DNA of 64,000 nt from Desulfoscipio gibsoniae DSM 7213. Lineage in GTDB: Bacteria; Bacillota; Desulfotomaculia; Desulfotomaculales; Desulfallaceae. The translations under genes were made by a program, and so were the position numbers. Below the pieces are notes generated by a model. That model saw nothing but the letters and a program-made list of their open reading frames with translations, did not search any database and was not told the origin of the DNA. The DNA lies in the NCBI RefSeq assembly GCF_000233715.2, contig NC_021184.1:1760001-1824000 (forward strand), given 5' to 3'. Of this stretch, positions 43,185 to 52,019 are shown piece by piece; position 1 is the first letter of the stretch, and every line of letters starts with the position of its first letter.

Positions 43185-43250
43185 GCATGGCGGTCTCCAG
43201 ATGGAGGGGATATTTCCCCTCCATCCACAACATGCAGCCGCTGCTTGCGG
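43185..43250 (+). promoter_or_regulatory. Structured leader before the DUF418 gene
   Basis: A perfect 10-bp hairpin atggagggga / tcccctccat (43201-43210 with 43215-43224) is enclosed by gcatg/catgc (43185-43189, 43231-43235) and followed by ccgc/gcgg (43238-43250). It ends two bases before the RBS ggagg and has no T run. It does not match a riboswitch I know. Confidence 0.45.
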
Positions 43251-43268
43251 TCGGAGGTACTAATTTTG

Positions 43269-44486
43269 ATGATAAATGGAACCGGGGAGCTAATTCCTGT
43301 TACCGGTAAAGAGAGGATCGTCACTTTGGACATAATCAGGGGCTTTGCCCTGCTGGGAATTCTGCTTGTTAACATGCTGCTGTTTATGGCCCCCCTGCTT
43401 TATATTAACCTGACTGAAACGCAGTGGTGGACAACAACCGGCGACATACTGGCAGATTATTTTATTACCACCTTTGCCGAAGGAAAATTCTACACCATTT
43501 TTTCATTCTTATTCGGGTACGGATTTTACATATTCATGGAGCGTGTCAGGGAAAAGGGTAAACCGGTTGTTAAGCTGTATGTGAGAAGGATATTGGTACT
43601 GCTGCTTTTCGGCATTATGCATATAACCCTGCTGTGGTGGGGGGATATCCTGCATTTTTACGCGGTGATAGGGTTGTTTTTGTTATTGTTCAGGAATAAA
43701 AATGAAAAAACGTTACTGATCTGGTCCGCCATGCTTATCATTATACCCATTGTCATAATGGGCGGATTAACTGTCCTGGTTGCTGCAATCGGCGATGCGG
43801 ACATAGCCGGTCAAGACTTTGAGCAAGTGCAAACGTCGGTGCAAGTTTATAGTCAAGGCAGCTTTATGGAGATCACACGGCAAAGACTGGCCGATTTCTC
43901 ATTCGTGGCAGGGGGTATGTACATCATGGCCCCGCAGGTCCTGGCCATGTTCTTGTTGGGTACGTATGCCGCCAAAAGGCGTTTGATCCAGGACGCTAAT
44001 ATTAACGGGCCATTGTTGAAAAAAATATGGGTATGGGGCCTCATAGTGGGAATACCTTTTGTTTTTCTGCAATTTATCGGTAAATACAACTTGCTGGGAA
44101 CTTCATTTATGTCCAGTCAGTTTTACTATTTGACAGGGACGGTTATCGGTGGTGCGGCATTTTGTTTTCTCTATATAACAACGATCATATTCTTATTGCA
44201 AAAGCCGGACTGGTTCAAAACACTGAGCCCGCTGGGAGATGTGGGGAGAATTGCGCTTACCAATTACCTGCTGCAGTCGATAATTGCCACCACCGTCTTC
44301 TACGGTTATGGGCTGGGGTTATTTGGCCGAGTTGGTCCTGCTTTGGGGATTATTTTGACATTTTTTATATTCATACTACAAGTGTATTTCAGCCGCTATT
44401 GGATGAAGCACTATCATTTCGGTCCCATGGAATGGCTATGGAGAACACTGACGTATGGAAAATTGCAACCGTTTAAAAGAACTTAG
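43269..44486 (+). CDS. DUF418 membrane protein (YeiB-like)
   Basis: 405 residues with about ten membrane helices. The family hallmark IVTLDIIRGFALLGILLVN lies at residues 16-34, and the C-terminal DUF418 part includes LSPLGDVGRIALTNYLLQS and the closing MEWLWRTLTYGK. The function is unknown, possibly transfer of acyl or other groups across the membrane. ATG 43269 lies 12 bases after ggagg; TTG 43266 is also possible. The structured leader lies just upstream. Confidence 0.85.
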   Translation: MINGTGELIPVTGKERIVTLDIIRGFALLGILLVNMLLFMAPLLYINLTETQWWTTTGDILADYFITTFAEGKFYTIFSFLFGYGFYIFMERVREKGKPVVKLYVRRILVLLLFGIMHITLLWWGDILHFYAVIGLFLLLFRNKNEKTLLIWSAMLIIIPIVIMGGLTVLVAAIGDADIAGQDFEQVQTSVQVYSQGSFMEITRQRLADFSFVAGGMYIMAPQVLAMFLLGTYAAKRRLIQDANINGPLLKKIWVWGLIVGIPFVFLQFIGKYNLLGTSFMSSQFYYLTGTVIGGAAFCFLYITTIIFLLQKPDWFKTLSPLGDVGRIALTNYLLQSIIATTVFYGYGLGLFGRVGPALGIILTFFIFILQVYFSRYWMKHYHFGPMEWLWRTLTYGKLQPFKRT

Positions 44487-44544
44487 ACAAAAGCCTATGG
44501 CAAAAACCCCATATGGCGTATCCTTATATCCTGAACAGGCCCTC

Positions 44545-44591
44545 TTTGGGGGGTTCTGGAAAACCGGTTAGGCTTTCTAGAGTTTCCCCTA
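44545..44591 (+). repeat. R3 palindromic repeat, copy 1
   Basis: ggggttctggaaaaccggtt then aggctttctagagtttcccc. It is a degraded copy of the palindrome at 45614. Confidence 0.6.
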
Positions 44592-44643
44592 TGTATGAGA
44601 ACTATAGCGAGGTCAGCTCGTTAATCTAAAAGGAAATAACAAT

Positions 44644-45111
44644 ATGAATATAAAGCGTCCACAAATACCAAAAGAACTTATTCAGATTGATGATTTTTCT
44701 TCCTATGCTCAGGACTTCCTATTGGAAGAATTGCCAATTTTTAAAATTAAAAGTTGTGAAGAACAAGCTGAAGGCGCGGCATTTTTTAAAATTGAAATCC
44801 GAAAGGGTATTTTCGAGAATTGTACTTTTCATGGTTGCAACTTTGAAAAAGCAAGTTTTGTTGATGTTGTATTTCAATCTTGTGACTTGTCAAACAGTAA
44901 ATTTTCTGGAGTCTATTTTGAGCGATGCCGATTTGTATCCTGTAAATGTATTGGCATAGATATGAGCGATACGGTTGTAAAGCAAACAACTTTTGAACAA
45001 TCAAATCTTCAGTATTCATATTTCAATAAAACGAAAATGATTGATGTTTTATTTGATCACATTGATTTTACTGAATCGTCTAAGATTGAATTTCCGCTCA
45101 TCAGCAAATAA
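44644..45111 (+). CDS. Pentapeptide-repeat protein, probably 3'-truncated
   Basis: 155 residues. From residue 50 the A(D/N)LXX-like pattern is clear (FENCTFHGCNFEKASFVDVV; CDLSNSKFSGVYFERCRF), forming a right-handed quadrilateral beta-helix. Qnr- or YjbI-like proteins of this type usually have about 210 residues with a second block of repeats; here the chain ends at KIEFPLISK, so the last third is missing. ATG 44644 follows aggaaataacaat. A 120-bp copy of its 5' end occurs at 46771. Confidence 0.65.
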   Translation: MNIKRPQIPKELIQIDDFSSYAQDFLLEELPIFKIKSCEEQAEGAAFFKIEIRKGIFENCTFHGCNFEKASFVDVVFQSCDLSNSKFSGVYFERCRFVSCKCIGIDMSDTVVKQTTFEQSNLQYSYFNKTKMIDVLFDHIDFTESSKIEFPLISK

Positions 45112-45134
45112 CTATGGTGAAGGGAGATACAGTA

Positions 45135-45527
45135 ATGTTGATTAAACTACTCTTACTATTCACCTTGGTTCCTCTGCTGGAATTATGGATTCTAATTAAA
45201 TTGGGCGGGTTGATTGGAATGTTGCCGACCATTCTAATCGTGGCTTCTACCGGGTTTGCCGGAGTATTGCTGGCAAAATCGCAGGGTTTGAACGTGCTCA
45301 ATCGGATGCAGCAAGACATTAAACAGGGGATTCTTCCCGGCAATAAGCTAATTGACGGAGTTTTTATCTTGGTAGGCGGCGCTTTTTTAATTACCCCGGG
45401 CTTGCTAACAGACCTTTTCGGATTTTCTTTGCTGGTACCGCTTACCAGAGGCTGGTTAAAGAGCGCCGCCCGGCACTACATTCAACAAATATTGGACAGC
45501 GGCACAGTTTACACCTGGCAGCGTTAA
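45135..45527 (+). CDS. fxsA: FxsA-family membrane protein
   Basis: 130 residues with three to four membrane helices: LLLLFTLVPLLELWILIKLG and PTILIVASTGFAGVLLAKSQ are typical of FxsA. E. coli FxsA relieves exclusion of phage T7 by the F plasmid; the role elsewhere is unknown. ATG 45135 after agggag is preferred over the GTG at 45114. The hairpin at 45557 ends the transcript. Confidence 0.88.
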   Translation: MLIKLLLLFTLVPLLELWILIKLGGLIGMLPTILIVASTGFAGVLLAKSQGLNVLNRMQQDIKQGILPGNKLIDGVFILVGGAFLITPGLLTDLFGFSLLVPLTRGWLKSAARHYIQQILDSGTVYTWQR

Positions 45528-45556
45528 GTAAAGCTGGTCTGAACATATGCCGAAGG

Positions 45557-45581
45557 AAATCCAAACGTTTGGATTTTTTAC
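45557..45581 (+). terminator. Terminator after fxsA
   Basis: aaatccaaacgtttggattttttac is a perfect stem with a T run. Confidence 0.88.
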
Positions 45582-45613
45582 GTCATACCTAAGAGAGATT
45601 ATTGTCACACATT

Positions 45614-45662
45614 GCTCGGGGGGATCTGGAAAGCGATTAGGCTTTCCGGACCCTCCCCGAGC
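45614..45662 (+). repeat. R3 palindromic repeat, copy 2
   Basis: gctcggggggatctggaaag on one side and ctttccggaccctccccgagc on the other form an almost perfect hairpin with loop cgattagg. This is the most complete of the three copies (44545, 45614, 48847). Confidence 0.75.
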
Positions 45663-46103
45663 AAGGTAACTTATTACGTTCTCTTACGATCCGTCTTCAA
45701 GGTTTGATAGGGTAGCATGACCGAGAAGGTACTCCAAAATCAATTATAGGATCTTTACAAACGATGTTAAATCATGTTAAGGTCATAATAATTACGCCCC
45801 TATCTAAACAATGGATGCAAGGGAAAGCACCAATATTAAGATAATACGTAGAAGTAACATGGAGGGCAAAGATGATGAGAACAATGCTCACTCCATTATG
45901 GTATTTCAAACAGAAATAGTACTAGAAAAGGAATAGATATATTACATTCCCGATAAAATTGTTCTAAACGAAGAAAAAAAACATTACTTATACCTATGCT
46001 CGAGTAGTTTTGGGGCCTGGCTTACGCCAAATTATTCCCATATTATTTAGTTTAATCTTACTTACCAAGGGTAAATGCAAGGAGAAAGGAGTCAGCTATT
46101 AAA
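45663..46103. other. Intergenic stretch, nothing recognised
   Basis: No open frame with familiar content and no RNA motif. It ends with the RBS aaggagaaagga before the ExoD-like gene. Confidence 0.4.
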
Positions 46104-46745
46104 ATGAGTTGTCCGTCAGGATCTAAACCTCCAAGCGAAATAATTCGCGATACCATTGGAAAGAAAGAATGTATCCTTACCGTCGAGGATTTAATCAATG
46201 CTTTCGGTTCTCAAAGTTTTGGTTTGATGTTTATAGTTATGGCGTTACCGTTAACTATCCCCTTACCTCCAGGCATAGGTTTTATTCCGGCAGCTCTTCT
46301 TTGCGTTTGGTCCTTTCAAAGAATGTTGGGGAGAACCACTCTGTGGGTACCTAAAGCAATTGGTAAAAGGGAGATATCTCAGACGCTTATCAGGAAAATT
46401 GATGCTAAAGCGCTGCCTTTGTGTGCAAGATTAGAAAGGTACTTCTTAAATTGCAGCCAACCAAATATGCTTAACGAATCGGAGATTCGGTTGGCATCAT
46501 TGGCTGTAGTGCTCATGAGCATGCTAATTATGTTGCCGACGCCATTTTTGAATACCATTCCTGCCGTAATTATAATTCTGATGGGGTTAACGATCTTAAA
46601 CAGCAACCGTAGATTACTCTGGATTAACATGAGCTTTAGCTTATTAGCTTTGAGTTTTATCGGCTCTACTTTATACGTCGGATCGGAATTTGTGCTTGAA
46701 GAGATTAGTGATTTCTTAAAAGCAAACCCAAGCCTTCTAGATTAG
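46104..46745 (+). CDS. ExoD-family membrane protein
   Basis: 213 residues. Residues 20-60 carry the ExoD start (LTVEDLINAFGSQSFGLMFI; ALPLTIPLPPGIGFIPAALL), and the rest has three further membrane helices (LASLAVVLMSMLIMLPTPFL). ExoD-like proteins affect exopolysaccharide production in rhizobia; in Firmicutes the function is unknown. ATG 46104 follows aggagaaaggag with some distance. It is transcribed alone. Confidence 0.82.
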   Translation: MSCPSGSKPPSEIIRDTIGKKECILTVEDLINAFGSQSFGLMFIVMALPLTIPLPPGIGFIPAALLCVWSFQRMLGRTTLWVPKAIGKREISQTLIRKIDAKALPLCARLERYFLNCSQPNMLNESEIRLASLAVVLMSMLIMLPTPFLNTIPAVIIILMGLTILNSNRRLLWINMSFSLLALSFIGSTLYVGSEFVLEEISDFLKANPSLLD

Positions 46746-46770
46746 AAGGCTTATCTACCACTTAGAAAAT

Positions 46771-47027
46771 AATATCCGCAAATATCAAAAGAACCCATTC
46801 AGATTAAAGATTTATCTTCCTATGCCCAGGACTTTTTATTGGAAGAATTGCCAATTTGTAAAATTAAAAGTTGTAAAGAACAAGCTGAAGGTATGTACAT
46901 CGTAGGGGGGCCCCAAATAACGGATGAACGTGATTGTTGTCTCTACCTTATGGACGGCGGCACCGAGCCGGCGCTGGTGGACGCAGGGCTTTGTTATTCC
47001 ATCCGGGCTATTTTGGCCCCTCGGTAA
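46771..47027 (+). pseudogene. Chimeric relic: pentapeptide-repeat 5' end joined to MBL-fold N terminus
   Basis: 46771-46890 copies the first 120 bases of the gene at 44644 (atcttcctatgcccaggact, then gaagaattgccaattt). At 46893 it switches in frame to MYIVGGPQITDERDCCLYLM DGGTE-like sequence (first 40 residues of a metallo-beta-lactamase-fold hydrolase). It ends within the 3' end of the MerR gene. The zinc motif HxHxDH is not reached, so neither part can work. Confidence 0.65.
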
Positions 47028-47952
47028 TTCCTAACTCATCGATAATTAAATTTAAACTTTCAGTAAACTTGAGCCTGTTTTGAGAATACTCCCGAAAATC
47101 ACTGCTTAGAATTTTCAAGTTGTCCACAAAATTTTCGTAGTAACCCAAGCTTTTAATTTTACTTTTCAATTCTCCGGACAATTTAATCGAACTTAGCATC
47201 GTTACATTGACTTGTGGACTGGCGATCAAGTTTTTTATGTCTTTGGTAATTTTTTCCTTTTCCAAATACAATTCCTCTTTAGTAATGTTTAGCCATTTTT
47301 TTATGTCCTCGGCAATAAATTGTTCATGTTTTTTCAAGTCTTCCTCGGTTAGCTGTTCATAAATTTTTTTCATATCATCCGAATACTCAATATCATCAAT
47401 ATCATCAAGGAATTGGACTATTTTAATCCAGGCTTCTTCCTTTTTTAAAGTATCCACGGGTTCGTTTAGAAATGGACTGTAATATGCAATCAGCATCCTG
47501 CCAAAGTTGCCCGGGAAAATACGCTGCAACTGGTTTTTCATAAAACCTTCCCTGTTACGTCCATCCATTTCCATAGCCTTATTTAATGCTGATAAATGTT
47601 TGGTCAACTGCTGCAATCCGTTAAAACTGTCAAAGCTTTTGAGGCATAATTGTAAAATATACCTGTTCCTTTCTATTCTTCTTGCTTCATCAGTCAGTCT
47701 TTCCAAATGTTGTTCCAGAAAGTCTTTTAGCTTGTCAGGCTCGGCTATGATTTCTTTAATCTTTTTAATTGGCATATCAAATTGACGCAATACAGATATT
47801 TGTGTTAAGGCATCTACATCATGTTGTGAATACTCCCGGTAACCATTATTGGAATCGACAATGGGTTTTATTAGACCTTCTTGTTCGTAATAATTGATAG
47901 CCTTTTTGGTAAGGGCTGTATATTTTTGCACTGCACTGATTTTCATTTCCAT
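47008..47952 (-). CDS. MerR-family regulator with long effector domain
   Basis: 314 residues. The N-terminal winged HTH (ISAVQKYTALTKKAINYYEQ; REYSQHDVDALTQISVLRQF) and coiled coil to residue 120 are typical of MerR. The remaining 190 residues are helical and charged, an effector-binding part of unknown ligand (not the short metal-binding type, since there is no Cys pair). ATG at 47950-47952 follows ggggggatgg. It diverges from the methyltransferase remnant at 48051 and probably controls the neighbouring gene or itself. Confidence 0.8.
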   Translation of the reverse strand: MEMKISAVQKYTALTKKAINYYEQEGLIKPIVDSNNGYREYSQHDVDALTQISVLRQFDMPIKKIKEIIAEPDKLKDFLEQHLERLTDEARRIERNRYILQLCLKSFDSFNGLQQLTKHLSALNKAMEMDGRNREGFMKNQLQRIFPGNFGRMLIAYYSPFLNEPVDTLKKEEAWIKIVQFLDDIDDIEYSDDMKKIYEQLTEEDLKKHEQFIAEDIKKWLNITKEELYLEKEKITKDIKNLIASPQVNVTMLSSIKLSGELKSKIKSLGYYENFVDNLKILSSDFREYSQNRLKFTESLNLIIDELGITEGPK

Positions 47953-48050
47953 CCCCCCGCGAGTATGAATATAATACATCACCTTGGGGAACAGTCAAGA
48001 ATTTTTTTATTGTTGCCTGCATTAACAGTGTCTGTGCCAAATCGGAGGAA

Positions 48051-48662
48051 ATGCTTGACTAGTACCACGAACAAAATGAAACCATCCTGGCCATGATTCC
48101 CTTTGAAAGGTCGAAAGCTGTCAAAGTACTGGATTTAGGATGTGGGACCGGAATTTTATCATACCTCATATTAGTTGCGTTTCCCAATGCACGGGTGGTG
48201 GCATTTGATATGGCTGAGAACATGCTCGCCGCCTGTTCCCAGAATCTCAGCGTTTACAAGAACAGACTAACCTTATTTCAAGGGAACTTTGGTTCTGATG
48301 ATTTTGGTGGCGGATACGATATCATAGTATCCGGATTATCTACCCATCATCTTGATGACACGGAAAAACCCGGGCTTTATAAAAGAATCTATGATGCCCT
48401 CAACCAGGGAGGGGTTTTTATTAACAGGGAAGTGGTACTGGGAGAATCATCATCATTAACCGACAGGTATCATTACCTTTGGCGCGAGTACATAAGAAGT
48501 AATGGCGAAGACGATGAAAAATGGTTTAATAGATATTTAGACGAGGATATCCCGGCACCGGTGGAGGTACAAACAAATTGGCTCAAAGAAATTGGCTTTA
48601 TCCATGTCGGTTACCATTGGCGGTATTTTAACTTTGCCATCTTTGGTGGGACCAAGCCATAA
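48051..48662 (+). pseudogene. Class I SAM-dependent methyltransferase with early stop
   Basis: The SAM-binding motif I VKVLDLGCGTGILSYL and the post-motif VVAFDMAENMLAACSQN are intact, as is motif IV YDIIVSGLSTHHLDD. The natural frame extends upstream of ATG 48093 (EEMLD, stop, YHEQNETILAMIPF), with TAG 48060-48062 breaking it. ATG 48051 has the RBS ggagga, but only three codons precede the stop. From ATG 48093 a 189-residue protein without the N-terminal helices could be made, but no RBS precedes that ATG. Function unknown. Confidence 0.65.
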
Positions 48663-48744
48663 AAACTGAATTTGTCTTTATTTGCACCCGGCGTGATTCA
48701 TGAAGCAGGAGAAACAGTTTTAGATCGTTAATATTCAGATAAAA

Positions 48745-48834
48745 TGGATTGACCAAGGTGAAAAAAAAGGGATCCAAAAAGGTATTGAAAAAGGCATGCA
48801 ACAAGGAATCCAAATGGGATGGATGGAGGCGTAA
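48745..48834 (+). pseudogene. Rpn/PD-(D/E)XK nuclease-type C-terminal tail
   Basis: The frame WIDQGEKKGIQKGIEKGMQQ then GIQMGWMEA-stop is the repetitive (G-x-x-x-G) helical tail that ends many recombination-promoting-nuclease (Rpn, transposase_31) proteins. The catalytic domain is missing. Confidence 0.5.
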
Positions 48835-48846
48835 TTACTCGGTGAA

Positions 48847-48890
48847 GATCCGGAAAGCCTAACCGGTTTTCCGGATCCTCCCATAGAGGA
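48847..48890 (-). repeat. R3 palindromic repeat, copy 3 (inverted)
   Basis: gatccggaaagcctaaccgg then ttttccggatcctccc is the reverse complement of the unit at 45614, with the same gga-loop-tcc stem. Confidence 0.65.
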
Positions 48891-48917
48891 CATCCCATAG
48901 AGGGCCTGTCCCTCTAA

Positions 48918-49721
48918 TTATAAAAAGAATACTGGTTCCTTTCGTTCTTTAAACTTTTCACTTACCCTTATTGCAGCGTCTTTGACCAGGCCAGGTTTCA
49001 TTGTTTTGGCATTTTGGGGACAGCGCTTAATGCAAGCACAACATAAGATACATTTTTCCGTATCAATCACAGAACTATTTTCAAAATCGATAGCCCCAAC
49101 AGGGCACTCCTCTGCACAAACTCCGCATTGCGTACACTGATCACTAACTGCTATAAAATCAACAATCCATGTCTTCGTTTCTCCTCTATAGGGATAGTTG
49201 CCCGGTACATTCATATCAGAAATTTGATCGATTGATGAAATAGATAGTATTTTTTCATTAATTTTACGCCCAAAAAATTCTGCGTGGTTTAAGTCGCTTG
49301 CGTCAGGACGAGCTACGGCAATTGGCGTTTCGGAACTAGAAAAGGAGTGTTCCCCAATAAATGCTGCACAGGCGATCGGTATACATCCACGTTTTTTCAA
49401 AATTCCTTTAAGCTCAAGCAGTGCATCGTCATAATCACGGTTACCATAAACGACAACACATACAGTAGGCGTATTATGAGCTTCAATCGTATTAAGCCAT
49501 TCATTTACAAGAGTCGGCACCCTTCCGACATAAACTGGCACAGCAACAACAAGCAATTCATTTTCTGATGTTTGTAATTGTTGTTTTCTCGCATCTGGTT
49601 TGGTAATATCTAATATTTCCATAGTGGTGCTTTGATTAATTCCCCTCGCAATACCTTGAATAATTACATTTGTTGTCCTGGTAGGTGAAAAACAAACCAG
49701 TTTCAGTGATTTTATTTTCAT
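48918..49721 (-). CDS. EFR1-family flavodoxin-ferredoxin fusion protein
   Basis: 267 residues. The N-terminal flavodoxin fold (LVCFSPTRTTNVIIQGIA as the FMN phosphate loop; LLVVAVPVYVGRVPTLVNEW) is joined to a C-terminal ferredoxin with two 4Fe-4S clusters (CTQCGVCAEECPVGAI and CILCCACIKRCPQNA). This architecture is the EFR1 family of Firmicutes, probably an intracellular electron carrier. The ATG follows aggaggatatcg. Gene stands alone. No signal peptide. Confidence 0.88.
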   Translation of the reverse strand: MKIKSLKLVCFSPTRTTNVIIQGIARGINQSTTMEILDITKPDARKQQLQTSENELLVVAVPVYVGRVPTLVNEWLNTIEAHNTPTVCVVVYGNRDYDDALLELKGILKKRGCIPIACAAFIGEHSFSSSETPIAVARPDASDLNHAEFFGRKINEKILSISSIDQISDMNVPGNYPYRGETKTWIVDFIAVSDQCTQCGVCAEECPVGAIDFENSSVIDTEKCILCCACIKRCPQNAKTMKPGLVKDAAIRVSEKFKERKEPVFFL

Positions 49722-49867
49722 CGATATCCTCCTTTGAATCTGCAGACTTTCTGCAGTTAAATAAGAATTTTTTTTTTGCTTTACAAGTGTTTCTCGAATT
49801 CATAGTAATACAAGTTTTATAATGTTAATAGGAGTAAAATTATACTGGTATAAATTATAATAGATAG

Positions 49868-50250
49868 ATGATGATGAATTTGAATAATGAGAAATATCGA
49901 TATAAAGAACTGGCCGATTTTTTAAAAACGCGAAGAGCAAAAATTTTACCATCACAAGTAGGGCTTTCAACAACAGCAACCCGCCGGCGTACTCCTGGAT
50001 TGAGAGGGAGGAAGTAGCACAGTTAGCCGGTATTAGCATAACTTGGTATACCTGGCTTGAACAAGGAAGGTCTATTCGTGTTTCAACTCAAGTAATAGAA
50101 AGCCTGTCTAAAGTTTTATTGCTTGATAAACAAGAACGCATTCATCTTTACCTTTTAGCGAACCAGCCGCTTCCGGCCGATATACCGGGATACCAGGGAA
50201 CAGTAAGTCCAATACTTCAACATGTTCTGGATAGTTTAACTTTCCCGCCG
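49868..50250 (+). pseudogene. MmyB-type HTH regulator, frameshifted and interrupted
   Basis: The start ELADFLKTRRAKILPSQVGL and the pair RRRTPGLR / REEVAQLAGISITWYTWLEQ belong to the MmyB-like helix-turn-helix regulators. One base is missing near 50005 (ttgaga-ggg for ttgagacggg), so the frame stops at 50015. The other frame continues to SPILQHVLDSLTF at about 50245 and there meets the left end of the IS200/IS605 element. The whole ligand-binding half (about 160 residues) is lost. Confidence 0.75.
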
Positions 50251-50371
50251 GGAAGTCCCCGTCCTGAGCCTTCCTTGCTCGCGAAGCGAGGGCGAAGGGC
50301 GGGGATGAGAGGCGGGCCTTGTTTTTCCAGGAACCCTTGTCTTATTTTGGTTCTGTTGTTACAATATAGCC

Positions 50372-50776
50372 ATGAAATACCAACTTGATAGAGGCTGTCA
50401 TTCAGTATATTCCCTTCGTTTCCATTACATCTGCTGCGTCAAATACCGGCGCAAAGTTCTCACGCCGGAAATATCAGAGTATCTAAAGAAGGTAAACCAA
50501 GACATAGCCGGCAAGTTTGGTGTACAGATAATTGAGCAAGAAACTGATAGGGATCACATCCACATTATCTTTGCATCAAAACCGGAAGTTCAGCTTTCCA
50601 AGTTCATCAACTCCTTAAAGTCCACTTCAGCCAGGCTGATATTCCGAGATCATCCCGAAAATAAAAAAGAGCTTTGGGGCGGCAACTTCTGGTCGCCAAG
50701 CTATTTCTTATCCACTGTGGGGGAGGTGAAACTGGAGGATGTCAAAAAATATGTCCAGTCCCAAGGAAATCCGTAA
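50372..50776 (+). CDS. tnpA: IS200/IS605 transposase TnpA (Y1, HUH)
   Basis: 134 residues. HUH motif in DRDHIHIIFASKP (residues 60-72), catalytic Tyr in DVKKYVQSQ near the C terminus, and the RFHYICCVKYRRKVL start are all standard. It cuts and joins single-stranded DNA at the element ends. The tnpB start lies within its last codons. Confidence 0.92.
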   Translation: MKYQLDRGCHSVYSLRFHYICCVKYRRKVLTPEISEYLKKVNQDIAGKFGVQIIEQETDRDHIHIIFASKPEVQLSKFINSLKSTSARLIFRDHPENKKELWGGNFWSPSYFLSTVGEVKLEDVKKYVQSQGNP

Positions 50777-51863
50777 TTACAAATTTCGTATCTACCCAAA
50801 TAAAGAGCAGGAAAGTAAGCTAACTAATTGGTTGACCACCTGCCGTATAATTTACAACTCGGCACTGGCCGACCGGAAAAACTACTATGAACGCACGGGC
50901 AACGGGCTAACCAGGATAGCACAACAAGAAACTCTCAAAGCCGATAAAGCAAAGCACCCGAAGGTTAAAGAAGTTCATTCGCAAGTAGCCCAGGAGGTTT
51001 TGTTCCGCGTGGAACGCGCCTACAACAACTTTTTTCGTCGCGTGCAAGCCGGAGAGAAACCCGGTTATCCCAGATACAAAGGACCGGGGCAGTATAAATC
51101 CCTTACCTTCACCCAGTTTGGCGATGGCCTTGGTGCCTCGTTCCAAAATGATAAACTAAAACTATCCAAGATCGGCTTGGTTAAAATAGATTTGCACCGG
51201 GAGATACACGGTCAAGTCAAGATATGTACCATAAAGCGTGAACAGTCCGGCAAATGGTACGCCGTACTGGCGGTGGAAGAATACCCGGTGTTATTCTCCC
51301 CCAATTGGCAGACCATTGGCCTGGATGTGGGAATAAAGGAGTTTGCCGTACTCTCCAATGGAGAGAAAATAGCCAACCCCAAGCATCTGCAAAAATCCGA
51401 ACGAAAACTGAAAACACTGCAAAGAAGCTTATCACGTAAGAAGAAAGGTTCAAAGAACCGAGCCAAGGCCAGGAATAAACTTGCCAGGCAACACGAAAAG
51501 ATACGCCACCAGCGCAAAGACTTCCACCATAAGATATCCGATCAATTGGTATGGAGATACGGCAAGATCGTAGTGGAAGACTTGCAAATAACAAACATGG
51601 TACAAAACCATAAACTGGCCAAGAGCATATCCGACGCCGGGTGGGGCGAATTCATCTCCATGCTAACCTACAAGGCTGAGAGTGCCGGTAGGATGGTGGA
51701 GAAAATACCGCCTTACGGGACAACGCAGGAGTGCAGCCGGTGCGGTAGTATTGTCAAGAAAGACCTGTCGGTAAGAATACATGCCTGCCCACATTGTGGC
51801 CTTGTCCTTGACAGGGACCACAATGCAGCAATAAATATTCTACATAAGTCTAAAGCATCATAG
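50751..51863 (+). CDS. tnpB: TnpB RNA-guided nuclease
   Basis: 370 residues. N-terminal KFRIYPNKEQESKLTNWLTT, then the split RuvC nuclease: first Asp in TIGLDVGIKEFAVLSNG, Glu in KIVVEDLQI, last Asp in GLVLDRDHNAAINIL; the zinc ribbon is CSRCG...CPHCG. All catalytic residues are present. TnpB uses a guide RNA made from the right end of the element, overlapping its own 3' end and downstream region (about 51800-52010), to cut DNA next to the TAM, which helps keep the element. ATG 50751 or 50739 starts it. Confidence 0.92.
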   Translation: MSSPKEIRNYKFRIYPNKEQESKLTNWLTTCRIIYNSALADRKNYYERTGNGLTRIAQQETLKADKAKHPKVKEVHSQVAQEVLFRVERAYNNFFRRVQAGEKPGYPRYKGPGQYKSLTFTQFGDGLGASFQNDKLKLSKIGLVKIDLHREIHGQVKICTIKREQSGKWYAVLAVEEYPVLFSPNWQTIGLDVGIKEFAVLSNGEKIANPKHLQKSERKLKTLQRSLSRKKKGSKNRAKARNKLARQHEKIRHQRKDFHHKISDQLVWRYGKIVVEDLQITNMVQNHKLAKSISDAGWGEFISMLTYKAESAGRMVEKIPPYGTTQECSRCGSIVKKDLSVRIHACPHCGLVLDRDHNAAINILHKSKAS

Positions 51864-52019
51864 TTCAAAAAACTGTGCCGCTGGGACGGCGGTCATATGC
51901 CTGGGGAGCTAGGTTGCAGTAAGGACCTACTATGAACCAGGAAACTCCGTAACTTTGTTTTGCTCATGGAAGCCCCTTCCTGAGCGGAGCGAAGGGAGGG
52001 GTAGTTCACGGAGTATAAA

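Larger units (their letters stand above)
50255..52010 (+). mobile_element. IS200/IS605-type element (TnpA + TnpB)
   Basis: Both genes are intact and overlap. The left side has a hairpin (tccccgtcc...gggcggggat, with inner gctcgcgaagcgag at 50277-50290) and the right side another (ccccttcctgagcggagcga agggaggggt region 51972-52001). Such subterminal hairpins are the ends recognised by TnpA. Exact borders need an empty site. It lies between two broken genes, so it may have caused at least one interruption. Confidence 0.8.
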
